Source of the DNA: Marinosulfonomonas sp.
Lineage (GTDB): Bacteria > Pseudomonadota > Alphaproteobacteria > Rhodobacterales > Rhodobacteraceae
NCBI GenBank assembly: GCA_015488685.1
Contig: WFNH01000024.1
Span: forward strand, 1-57,294
Length of the DNA stretch: 57,294 bases
Reading direction: 5' to 3'
This document shows, piece after piece, positions 50,078 to 57,294 of the stretch. Made by a program: the position numbers and the translations under genes. The notes beneath the pieces are model-generated. The model was not told the DNA's origin and did not search any database. It saw nothing but the letters and a program-made list of their open reading frames with translations. Positions within the stretch are counted from its first letter, which is position 1. Every line of letters starts with the position of its first letter.

Positions 50078-52123
50078 GTGCGCCTGATCCTTCGGTTTAT
50101 CCTTGTTGTATTTATCCTGATTATCGTGGGGGTGACGGCATTACTGTTCATGCCCGGCGACAGGATTGCCAAATTCGCCGAAGACCAGTTTGAGGCGGCC
50201 ACGGGTCGGCAGATGGACATTACCGGCGATGTGCGCACGTCGATCTACCCACTGCTGGGGGTCCGGACGGGTCCGGTGACCATTGCCAATGCAGATTGGG
50301 CCGGAGGGGAGCCGATGCTGCGCGCCGAGGGGCTGAGCATCGGGGTGGACCTGATGGCGCTATTCGGGGGGGATGTGAAGATCAAGAAGGTCGAGGTGAT
50401 TTCGCCGACGATCCTGCTTGAAGTCGCTAAAGACGGACGCGCGAATTGGGAGATGACACCGGTTGGGGTGTCTGCTGCGCCTGCGGAGGTGCCATCAGGT
50501 GGCGGCGCAATTCCGGCGTTTACGCTGGGCCGTGGTTTGGTGCAGGGCGGCAAGCTGACCTATGTCGACCATGCCAGCGGTGAAAAAACGGTGCTAAGCG
50601 ATCTGGATATTGACCTGCATCTGCCGGATTTTGCGGGGCAGGGGGATATATCGCTGTCGATGCGTATGCACGGTCAGCCCATATCACTGGACACCACGGT
50701 TGCGAATTTCGGCAAGTTTATCAATGGCGGCGTAAGTGCGCTTGAAACATCGATCAAAACCGGTGGTAGCAGTATTGCCTTTGACGGGAAGGCGGGGATT
50801 TCGCCCTTTGCGGCGGATGGCAAAGTGGACGCCGATCTGGCGGATATGGCGGCCCTGTTCGGGGTCATGGGAATGGACGCACCGGACCTGCCTAAAGGCA
50901 TGGGGCGCACGGCCAGACTGTCGGGGGATGTGACCTATACAGCGCAGGGCACAGCGCATTTGCGCAATGGCTCGATCCGGCTGGACCAAAACCTGCTGAC
51001 GGGGGCTGTGGATGTGTTCATCGCCGGCAAAGAGCGCCCGTTTGTGAAAGGCCAATTCAAGGCCGATGCACTTGATTTCTCGGTTCTGGCGGCGAGTGTG
51101 GATAATGAAACCGGCGCAACGATCGAGACCTCTACGGGCTGGCCCAAAGATGTGATCGACGTTAGTGCATTATCAACAGTAGATGCCGATGTGGGGCTGG
51201 TTGCCAATGCGATTGATCTGGGTACGGTCAAACTGGGCCCGTCCAGCGTGGCAGTGAAACTGGACCGGTCCCGCGCGGTGTTCAAATTGCACAAGGTGCA
51301 GGCTTATCAAGGCGTTGTCAGCGGGCAGTTCGTGATGAACGGGCGCGGCGGGCTTTCGGTGGGCGGGGATTTGAAGGTCGCCCATATGGCGATGCAGCCT
51401 TTGCTGATGGATTTGGCGGATTACGAGCGGTTGATTGCTGTTGGTGATCTACGGGTTAAATTTCTGGGGGTCGGCAATACGGTGGACGCGATCATGCGCA
51501 GCCTGTCAGGTGACGGATCGTTTACATTGGAGCAGGGGGAAATACTGGGTCTTGATCTGGCGGGAATGCTGCGCAATCTGGATGCGTCTTATCGCGGCGA
51601 AGGGCAGAAGACGGTATTCAATTCGATTGGGGCCACGTTCACAATGAAGGATGGGGTTTTGTATAATGATGATCTGTCCTTTGTGGCCCCTCTGGCACGG
51701 GCGGATGGATCCGGCGAAGTGGGGATCGGCACACAGACGTTGAATTACCGGATTAATCCGGTGGCTTTGGCGGCGGCGGATGGCAGCGGCGGGATTTCGG
51801 TTCCGGTGCTGATCACCGGCACATGGGCCAATCCGAAGTTCCGGCCTGACCTGAAGGGGTTGATTGACCAGAATCTTGCGGACGAGAAGGCAGCGTTGGA
51901 GGCCAAAATTGCCGCCGAGAAAGCGGCGGCACAAGCGCGGTTAGACGCCGAGAAAGCCGCTTTGCAAGAGCGGCTGGATGCCGAACGGGCAGCGGCAGAG
52001 CAGCGGGCAAAGGATGCGCTGGGTGTTGATACGCAAGACGGCGAAAGCGTCGAGGATGCTGCAAAACGCAAGCTGGAGGAAGAAGCCAAGCGGGGTTTGT
52101 TGAATTTGCTGGGGAATAATTAG
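50078..52123 (+). CDS. AsmA-family protein with Ala/Glu-rich coiled-coil tail
   Basis: A 681-residue inner-membrane-anchored AsmA-like protein. One N-terminal helix (about residues 4-25) is followed by the AsmA/DUF748 beta-rich repeats (ITGDVRTSIYPLLGVRTG, IEKVEVISPTILLEV-like segments) and a conserved C-terminal portion (VLYNDDLSFVAPLARADGSGEVGIGTQTLNYRI in part). After about residue 590 a charged Ala/Glu/Lys coiled coil follows. AsmA proteins act in phospholipid transport or outer-membrane biogenesis. The start is GTG at 50078. Confidence 0.88.
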   Translation: MRLILRFILVVFILIIVGVTALLFMPGDRIAKFAEDQFEAATGRQMDITGDVRTSIYPLLGVRTGPVTIANADWAGGEPMLRAEGLSIGVDLMALFGGDVKIKKVEVISPTILLEVAKDGRANWEMTPVGVSAAPAEVPSGGGAIPAFTLGRGLVQGGKLTYVDHASGEKTVLSDLDIDLHLPDFAGQGDISLSMRMHGQPISLDTTVANFGKFINGGVSALETSIKTGGSSIAFDGKAGISPFAADGKVDADLADMAALFGVMGMDAPDLPKGMGRTARLSGDVTYTAQGTAHLRNGSIRLDQNLLTGAVDVFIAGKERPFVKGQFKADALDFSVLAASVDNETGATIETSTGWPKDVIDVSALSTVDADVGLVANAIDLGTVKLGPSSVAVKLDRSRAVFKLHKVQAYQGVVSGQFVMNGRGGLSVGGDLKVAHMAMQPLLMDLADYERLIAVGDLRVKFLGVGNTVDAIMRSLSGDGSFTLEQGEILGLDLAGMLRNLDASYRGEGQKTVFNSIGATFTMKDGVLYNDDLSFVAPLARADGSGEVGIGTQTLNYRINPVALAAADGSGGISVPVLITGTWANPKFRPDLKGLIDQNLADEKAALEAKIAAEKAAAQARLDAEKAALQERLDAERAAAEQRAKDALGVDTQDGESVEDAAKRKLEEEAKRGLLNLLGNN

Positions 52124-52250
52124 GGCTATCTGCACAACCTGAATGGCTGGTAATGATTTGAAATTACTGCTTAAAATATCTTCTGAAAAGAACCACCAAA
52201 CCGGTTCAGTAGTTCCTTTTTCGGATCAATAATATCCTGAATACCCAGCA

Positions 52251-52282
52251 AAAAACCCGCGGGGTGCGTTCCCGCGGGTTTT
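52251..52282. terminator. Bidirectional terminator between asmA and gcrA
   Basis: AAAACCCGCGGG (52252-52263) pairs perfectly with CCCGCGGGTTTT (52271-52282) across a 7-nt loop. On the minus strand the stem is followed by TTTTTTGC, so it serves gcrA best; on the plus strand it follows asmA by about 130 bp. Confidence 0.85.
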
Positions 52283-52309
52283 GTGATCTCTATTGAATGC
52301 CTGCAAAAA

Positions 52310-52873
52310 TCAGCGCCGACGATCGCGGCGGGCCGACATGGGCTGGAACGCAACGCCAACATGCGCTTCGCAATAGGGCTTGCCCGGTTCCGAAGGCAGA
52401 CCGCAGAACCAGAATTCCTCGGTGGCCGGATCACCGATCGGCCATTTGCAGGTGCGTTCGGTTAGTTCCATCAGGGAAATCTTTTTGGCCTTCTTTTCCA
52501 CTTCCCGCACGGTGGCCAGCGCTTCTGGGCTGATCTCGTTGGCAGATGGTTGTGGCGGCAGGGGTTGGCCGGCCGGAATGATTGCCTTGCGTGGGGGCAG
52601 GACAGGTTTTGGCGCCGCATTGGCGGGCGCGGCTTTGGGTTTGGCCTTGGCTGCCGGTTTGGCGGCGCGGGCGGCGGCAGGTTTTGCCGCGGCTTTCGGC
52701 TTGGCCCCACCCTTGTTGCCGCTGGTGGCGCGGTTGGACAGGCCAAGGCGATGCACCTTGCCGATCACGGCATTACGGGTCACGCCGCCCAGTTCTTTGG
52801 CGATCTGGCTGGCGGATTGGCCTTCGCCCCACATTTTGGTCAGCGTTGCAACGCGGTCGTCTGTCCAGGACAT
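52310..52873 (-). CDS. gcrA: GcrA-family cell-cycle regulator
   Basis: A 187-residue GcrA homologue. The N-terminal domain (MSWTDDRVATLTKMWGEGQSASQIAKELGG in part, with TRNAVIGKVHRLGL) recognises methylated GANTC and binds sigma70. A long Ala/Lys/Pro-rich linker follows. The C-terminal RTCKWPIGDPATEEFWFCGLP and PYCEAHVGV hold conserved Cys and His. GcrA is specific to alphaproteobacteria and coordinates transcription with the replication cycle together with CcrM. A terminator lies downstream. Confidence 0.96.
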   Translation of the reverse strand: MSWTDDRVATLTKMWGEGQSASQIAKELGGVTRNAVIGKVHRLGLSNRATSGNKGGAKPKAAAKPAAARAAKPAAKAKPKAAPANAAPKPVLPPRKAIIPAGQPLPPQPSANEISPEALATVREVEKKAKKISLMELTERTCKWPIGDPATEEFWFCGLPSEPGKPYCEAHVGVAFQPMSARRDRRR

Positions 52874-52997
52874 CTGTTTTCCTTAACTGAAAATGGCCGT
52901 GGCGCAGGCAGGCTTGCCCCGTTCCAACGACCACTCTGGTAGAATTCTGTTGCTGGCATTTTATACGGCCCGTGCGCAGGATACAAGCGCCATGGTA

Positions 52998-53810
52998 TCA
53001 GGTAGGGTCTTTGGGTTTGGTCAGCCGTTCCAGCCGCAGTCGGTCGCGCTCGTCCGTCAGCCGCCAGACCGAACCGAATGTCGCCGCCAGCACTCCCAGC
53101 CCGGTTGCCCCGCCGATCAGGAACATTACCAGCAGTTGGTATTTCACCGCTTCGGTCGGGTCTACGCCGGACAGGATTTGACCCGTCATCATGCCGGGCA
53201 GCGAGACGATGCCAACCGCCCCCATCGCATTGATGATCGGCATAAAGCCCGAGCGTAGCGCGCGCCGCAGCACAGGGCGCAGGGCGCTCCAGCGGGTTTG
53301 GCCCAACAGCAATTGTGCCTCGATCGACACGCGTTCGCGGCTGATACCGGTGTGCAATGCGTCCAGCGCCAGCGATATGCCGTTCATCGTGTTGCCCAGC
53401 ACCATGCCCAGCACCGGCAGGGCAAAGCGTGGGGTCCACCACGGGTCGGACCCGATCATCGTGGTCAGGGCAATCACCGTGATCCCCGCCCCGGCAAAGG
53501 CCATCGCGCCGGTGCCGATGCCAAAGCCCCAGAGGCCGCGCAATTTGCGGTCCTGCCGCGCCCAGACCTCGCGGCCTGCAAACAGCACCATTGATGTGGC
53601 GACCAGCAGGGTCAGCCATGGCGAGAGGATCGAAAACAGGCTTTTCAGCAGCAGCCCGACCAGTATCAGTTGCACCACCATGCGCAGGGCGGCAATGGCC
53701 AGTTTGCGTTCCAGACCAAGGTGCAGCCACAGTGACAACAGCCCGTTGATCACAAGAAAAACCGAGGCCAGCAGCAGATCGGTATAGGTCAGGGCGATAT
53801 AGCCGCTCAT
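52998..53810 (-). CDS. fetB: FetB-like ABC transporter permease (UPF0014)
   Basis: A 270-residue membrane permease of the FetB/UPF0014 family with about seven hydrophobic segments. Conserved elements are LRMVVQLILVGLLLKSLF, PVLGMVLGNTMNGISLALD and VSLPGMMTGQILSGVDP. In E. coli the FetAB pair exports iron and protects against oxidative stress. It overlaps the ATPase gene by 4 nt. Substrate by family, not directly visible. Confidence 0.88.
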   Translation of the reverse strand: MSGYIALTYTDLLLASVFLVINGLLSLWLHLGLERKLAIAALRMVVQLILVGLLLKSLFSILSPWLTLLVATSMVLFAGREVWARQDRKLRGLWGFGIGTGAMAFAGAGITVIALTTMIGSDPWWTPRFALPVLGMVLGNTMNGISLALDALHTGISRERVSIEAQLLLGQTRWSALRPVLRRALRSGFMPIINAMGAVGIVSLPGMMTGQILSGVDPTEAVKYQLLVMFLIGGATGLGVLAATFGSVWRLTDERDRLRLERLTKPKDPT

Positions 53811-54454
53811 GCGGCCACCTGCTGCAACTGGCCGCCGTCAAGGCGCAAGATGCGATGGGCCAGCCGTTTGGCCTGTGCCTCGTCATGGGTGACGATCAGG
53901 ATAGCTGTGCCAAGGTCCAGTTGCTGTTTCAGCAGGGCTTCGATTTGCAGGGTGGTGTCGTGGTCCAGTGCCGCCGTGGGTTCGTCCAGCAGCAGCACCT
54001 TGGGTTTGCCCTCCAGACAGCGCAGCAGGGCAAGCCGGTGTTTTTCACCGGTCGAGAGGCGCGCGACCTCCCAGCCCATTGCGGATTCGGGCAGGCCCAC
54101 CAAGGGCAATTGGCCGCGTATCTTGTCCGGTGCCTGAAAATGCGGGGCGACATGATCCAGCCACCAGCCGCTTTCGGCAGGCAGCATTGCAACGGTTTTG
54201 CGCCAGTCGGGTGCGGGCACATCGGCGCGGATCACATCACCGGCCTGCACCTGTCCGTCATTCGGGTCCAGATCGACAATCGCGCGCAGCAGCACCGATT
54301 TGCCGGTGCCCGACGGCCCCGTGATTGCGACACATTCCCCCGCGCCCACGCCAAAACTGACGGGGCCGATCATCAGGCGGGTCAGGTTGCCAACCTTCAG
54401 CAGGGGATTTTCGGGGTTCACAGGCGGATGATCCTTCGCTAAGACGTTCCCCAT
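53807..54454 (-). CDS. fetA: FetA-like ABC transporter ATP-binding protein
   Basis: A 215-residue ABC ATPase. Walker A is GPSGTGKS (residues 46-53), signature is LSTGEKHRLAL, Walker B is VLLLDEPTAALD and the switch His is in VTHDEA. It pairs with the permease encoded next (ATGA overlap). The ATG at 54454 is chosen; a TTG at 54484 would add ten residues. No strong ribosome-binding site is seen for either. Confidence 0.85.
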   Translation of the reverse strand: MGNVLAKDHPPVNPENPLLKVGNLTRLMIGPVSFGVGAGECVAITGPSGTGKSVLLRAIVDLDPNDGQVQAGDVIRADVPAPDWRKTVAMLPAESGWWLDHVAPHFQAPDKIRGQLPLVGLPESAMGWEVARLSTGEKHRLALLRCLEGKPKVLLLDEPTAALDHDTTLQIEALLKQQLDLGTAILIVTHDEAQAKRLAHRILRLDGGQLQQVAA

Positions 54455-54621
54455 GATTAAACGCCCGAATATCGCCCAGTGCAACCGACGCCGACGCTAA
54501 AGCAGCGTTTTCGGCCCGCTGGGCCGCGTTTAATCCCGTGCCACAGGCACACAACTTCCTAAAATATTGACATGCCCCCGGCTTTGCGCCACCCAAGGGC
54601 TTCTTCTAAAGGAACTTTGCC

Positions 54622-55806
54622 ATGATACCCTCTGTTTTGCCGACCTATAACCGGGCACCCCTTTCTTTCGTCAAAGGCGAAGGGAGCTGGTTGACCGAGG
54701 CAGACGGACGCCGATTTCTAGATTTCGGCGCAGGCATCGCGGTGAATGTTCTGGGTCATGCGCACCCTGCCTTGGTTGGCGCGCTGACCGATCAGGCGCA
54801 GGCGCTTTGGCATACCTCGAACCTCTATGAAATTCCGCAGCAACAGGCGCTGGCCGACAAGTTGGTTGACGCCACCTTCGCCGACACCGCGTTTTTCACC
54901 AATTCCGGCACCGAGGCTTGCGAATTGGCCATCAAGATGGTGCGCAAATACTGGTTTGAAAAAGGCCAACCCGAGCGGGTCAAGATCATTGCCTTTGAAG
55001 GCTCGTTCCATGGGCGTTCGGCAGCAGGGATTGCGGCGGCTGGCTCCGAGAAAATGACCAAAGGCTTTGGCCCGCTGCTGCCCGGTTTCGTGCATCTGCC
55101 TTTTGGCGATCACGAGGCATTGGCGGCGGAAATGGATGACACCGTGGCGGCGGTGATTGTCGAGCCTGTGCAGGGCGAGGGTGGCATTCGCCCGCTGCCG
55201 GATGCTTGTCTGAAGGGGCTGCGCGATGCCTGTGACGAGGTGGGCGCGCTGATGGTGCTGGACGAAATCCAGTGCGGCATGGGGCGCACCGGCAGGTTGT
55301 TTGCCCATGAATGGGCAGGTGTTTTGCCCGACATCATGCTGGTGGCCAAGGGCATCGGCGGGGGCTTTCCGCTGGGTGCGCTGCTGGCTACCGAGGACGC
55401 CGCATCAGGCATGACGGCGGGCACGCATGGCTCGACCTATGGTGGCAATCCGCTGGCCTGTGCGGTGGGAAATGCGGTGATGGGGATCGTCGCAACAGAC
55501 GAATTTCTGGCCGATGTGAACCGCAAGGCAGGCAATCTGCGCCAGTCGCTGGAAGGGCTGGTTGCGGCGCACCCGGATGTGTTTGAAGCGGTGCGCGGGT
55601 CTGGCCTGATGCTGGGTCTGAAATGCAAGGCGCCCAACATGGATGTGATCAACGCGGCCTACGGGGCCGAAGTGTTGATTGTACCGGCGGCGGATAATGT
55701 GGTGCGGCTGTTGCCCGCGCTGAACATTCCCGATGAAGATATTGCCCAAGGCGTGGCACGGCTGGACAAGGCCGCAAGCGAAGTTTCCAAAGGATTGAAA
55801 TCATGA
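54622..55806 (+). CDS. argD: Acetylornithine aminotransferase
   Basis: A 394-residue class III PLP aminotransferase that converts N-acetylglutamate semialdehyde to N-acetylornithine. The PLP Lys is about residue 243 in [14 protein letters not shown]. Conserved elements [20 protein letters not shown] and [16 protein letters not shown] are present. It starts 163 bp after the divergent fetA. Its stop overlaps the argF start by 4 nt, forming an arginine-biosynthesis operon. Confidence 0.95.
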   Translation: MIPSVLPTYNRAPLSFVKGEGSWLTEADGRRFLDFGAGIAVNVLGHAHPALVGALTDQAQALWHTSNLYEIPQQQALADKLVDATFADTAFFTNSGTEACELAIKMVRKYWFEKGQPERVKIIAFEGSFHGRSAAGIAAAGSEKMTKGFGPLLPGFVHLPFGDHEALAAEMDDTVAAVIVEPVQGEGGIRPLPDACLKGLRDACDEVGALMVLDEIQCGMGRTGRLFAHEWAGVLPDIMLVAKGIGGGFPLGALLATEDAASGMTAGTHGSTYGGNPLACAVGNAVMGIVATDEFLADVNRKAGNLRQSLEGLVAAHPDVFEAVRGSGLMLGLKCKAPNMDVINAAYGAEVLIVPAADNVVRLLPALNIPDEDIAQGVARLDKAASEVSKGLKS

Positions 55807-56729
55807 ACCATTTTCTAGATATTCACACGACAGACGCTGACGCCTTGCGGGGCATGATCAATCAGGCCCGCGATATGAAAGAGGCGCGTAAAGGCCTGCC
55901 CAAGGGCACGCCGGACGCCGAACAGCCGCTGAAAAACCACATCGTGGCGCTGATTTTCGAAAAACCGTCGACGCGCACGCGGGTTTCCTTTGATGTTGGT
56001 GTGCGGCAGATGGGCGGTGAAACGCTGGTGCTGTCGGGTGCCGATATGCAGTTGGGACACGGCGAAAGCATCGCCGACACCGCGCGGGTTCTGTCGCGTT
56101 ACGTCGATATGATCATGATCCGCACCTTCGAGGAATCCGTATTGCAGGAGCTGGCCGAATACGCCGATGTGCCGGTGATCAACGGGCTGACCAACCGCAC
56201 ACACCCCTGCCAGATCATGGCGGATGTGATGACGTTCGAGGAACACAACGGCCCGATCAAGGGCAAGAAAGTGGTCTGGACGGGAGATGGCAACAATGTC
56301 TGTGCCTCTTTCCTGCATGCGGCGGGGCAGTTCGGGTTTGACTTTACCTTTGCCGGACCGCCTTCGCTGGATCCCGAACCGGAATTCGTGGATTTGGCGC
56401 GCAGCAAGGGCGTGAATGTGGTGATTGAGCGGGACGCCGAAAAGGCGGTGCAGGGGGCCGATCTGGTGGTGGCCGATACCTGGGTTTCGATGCATGACAG
56501 CCAGTCCACCCGCCAGCGCCGCCATAACCTGTTGAAACCCTATCAGGTGAATGACCACCTGTTGGAGCAGGCCAAGGATGACGCCCTGTTCATGCATTGC
56601 CTTCCCGCACATCGGGACGAAGAGGTGACATCATCAGTGATGGACGGTGAAAAATCGGTGATCTTTGACGAGGCCGAGAACCGCTTGCATGCGCAAAAGG
56701 CGGTGATGCGCTGGTGTCTGGGGGTTTAG
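55803..56729 (+). CDS. argF: Ornithine carbamoyltransferase
   Basis: A 308-residue enzyme that joins carbamoyl phosphate and ornithine to citrulline. The carbamoyl-phosphate site is STRTR (in [12 protein letters not shown]), with HPCQ and [11 protein letters not shown] as the family motifs. Length is normal. It overlaps argD by 4 nt. It uses the product of CarAB (carB is at 6512). Confidence 0.97.
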   Translation: MNHFLDIHTTDADALRGMINQARDMKEARKGLPKGTPDAEQPLKNHIVALIFEKPSTRTRVSFDVGVRQMGGETLVLSGADMQLGHGESIADTARVLSRYVDMIMIRTFEESVLQELAEYADVPVINGLTNRTHPCQIMADVMTFEEHNGPIKGKKVVWTGDGNNVCASFLHAAGQFGFDFTFAGPPSLDPEPEFVDLARSKGVNVVIERDAEKAVQGADLVVADTWVSMHDSQSTRQRRHNLLKPYQVNDHLLEQAKDDALFMHCLPAHRDEEVTSSVMDGEKSVIFDEAENRLHAQKAVMRWCLGV

Positions 56730-56790
56730 AGCACACACGGTTGGGCGCACTTTAACCCGCTGTTTACCATGACCGTGCGAGGGTGCGGTC

Positions 56791-57237
56791 ATGTCAAACT
56801 ATCGCCGCGCCCGTGTGACCGGAGCCAGTTATTTCTTTAGCGTGAACCTTGCCCGTCGGGGCGGGGATTTGCTGGTCGAGCGGATTGACGACCTGCGGGC
56901 GGCATTTTCGGCCACGATGGCGCAGCGGCCGTTTGTGTGTGACGCAATAGTGGTTTTGCCGGACCATATCCATGCGGTCTGGACGCTGCCCAAGGGGGAC
57001 GCGGATTTTTCCACGCGGTGGGGTGCGATCAAGGCGCGGTTCACCCGGGCGGTAAAGACCGATTGTAGGGTGGGGTTTTACCCCACCAACGGCGGGAATG
57101 ATGGACAGGTGGTGGGGTGGAACCCCACCCTACGGTCACCAAGCAAAATCCGTAAAGGGGATGGTGGCGTCTGGCAGCGGCGTTTCTGGGAGCATCTGAT
57201 CCGAGATGAACGCGATTACCGCAAGGGTCATGCCTAG
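56791..57237 (+). CDS. REP-associated tyrosine transposase (RAYT), interrupted by a REP pair and truncated
   Basis: A 148-residue frame of the IS200/IS605-like Y1 (HUH) transposase family in its RAYT form. The N-terminus YRRARVTGASYFFSVNLA is typical, the HUH pair is in LPDHIHAVWTLP, and STRWGAIKARFTRAV and WQRRFWEHLIRDERDY are conserved. Between them, the stretch TDCRVGFYPTNGG through VVGWNPTLR is not family sequence and is encoded by the REP pair at 57065-57133, in frame. After RDERDYRKGHA the frame stops. Complete relatives usually continue with a H-x-x-Y-I-H-x-N-P-V-K-H-G-like end, which I cannot find here. It is probably inactive. Confidence 0.85.
   Translation: MSNYRRARVTGASYFFSVNLARRGGDLLVERIDDLRAAFSATMAQRPFVCDAIVVLPDHIHAVWTLPKGDADFSTRWGAIKARFTRAVKTDCRVGFYPTNGGNDGQVVGWNPTLRSPSKIRKGDGGVWQRRFWEHLIRDERDYRKGHA
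57065..57133. repeat. REP pair (REPIN-like) inside the RAYT gene
   Basis: Copy C is GTAG followed by GGTGGGGT-TTT-ACCCCACC (57065-57087). Copy D is GGTGGGGT-GGA-ACCCCACC followed by CTAC (57111-57133). The spacer is 23 bp, so the two GTAG heads point outward in inverted orientation, the layout of a REPIN. The whole unit is 69 bp, a multiple of three, and keeps the frame open. The same element type occurs at 44199-44256 with the heads inward. Confidence 0.85.
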
Positions 57238-57294
57238 CTAAGTGACAACTAACTGTCATAAGGCTATGAAAAGGCATGAAGAATATATACGCAC

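Noticed and set aside
1-57294. tRNA, rRNA genes, prophage or plasmid functions
   Set aside because: No cloverleaf-like segments with a CCA-proximal T-loop (GGTTCGA-type) in suitable context, no rRNA-like stretches, integrases, phage structural genes or replication genes were recognised by reading. A tRNA scan could not be run.

Overview
The window looks like a chromosomal segment of an alphaproteobacterium of the Rhodobacterales (Roseobacter/Paracoccus/Rhodobacter group). This is inferred from moderately high GC (by eye), a GcrA-type cell-cycle regulator, a PetP/PetR-like MarR-OmpR regulator pair, a DUF1467 gene beside methylmalonyl-CoA epimerase, the cluster deacetylase-like/xseB/ispA/dxs, and a nar cluster headed by a divergent NarR-like Crp/Fnr regulator. 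Most genes are ordinary core functions. Accessory character is concentrated at the two ends and in a few intergenic regions.

Layout. 1-740: right end of an IS3-family element. 889-2962: ArsR-controlled cassette (arsR, YraQ/ArsP-type permease, CxxC thioredoxin-like protein, Cys-tailed small protein). 2959-3885: SoxR and a divergent VOC-fold gene sharing a recognisable SoxR box. 3954-13217: gltX, an MFS transporter, carB, a GT87-like membrane protein and aspS. 13312-15918: a very small pilin-like gene, a GNAT acetyltransferase, a receiver protein, methylmalonyl-CoA epimerase and DUF1467. 15881-19840: EI24/CysZ-like membrane protein, nitroreductase, rluE, a histone-deacetylase-like hydrolase and a secreted FG-GAP-like protein, all on the minus strand. 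19884-23867: the isoprenoid precursor operon (deacetylase-like, xseB, ispA, dxs). 23979-35493: respiratory nitrate reduction (NarR-like regulator, two NarK transporters, narGHJI and a parvulin-type PPIase), with two FNR-type boxes between the divergent units. 35669-41790: small secreted proteins, petR/petP, ilvE and several small conserved genes (Dabb, DUF167/YggU, M48 lipoprotein, VIT1/CCC1, UPF0029). 41787-45645: a large secreted DUF255 protein with a DsbD-alpha-like tail, and rimO, separated by a palindrome-rich intergenic region. 45873-48650: two tandem FadL-like porins. 48816-54454: a UbiH/UbiM-type hydroxylase, AsmA, GcrA and a FetAB-like ABC exporter. 54622-56729: argD-argF. 56791-57237: a REP-associated tyrosine transposase (RAYT) gene.

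How the parts fit. The nar block is a complete membrane nitrate reductase with uptake/antiport and assembly functions. A consensus TTGAT-N4-ATCAA box lies at about -41.5 relative to a plausible narK start, so anaerobic or nitrogen-oxide activation is expected. Strong hairpins without U tracts lie between narK1/narK2 and between narK2/narG and could set differential mRNA levels. SoxR and ArsR cassettes next to an IS end form a small stress-response island.

The most unusual signal is a REP/REPIN-like system. Four copies of a GTAG-headed palindrome are visible: two beside rimO and two inside the RAYT gene itself. The RAYT gene also appears to lose its normal C-terminus where the sequence turns AT-rich near the window end. 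I saw no tRNA or rRNA genes, CRISPR array or prophage.
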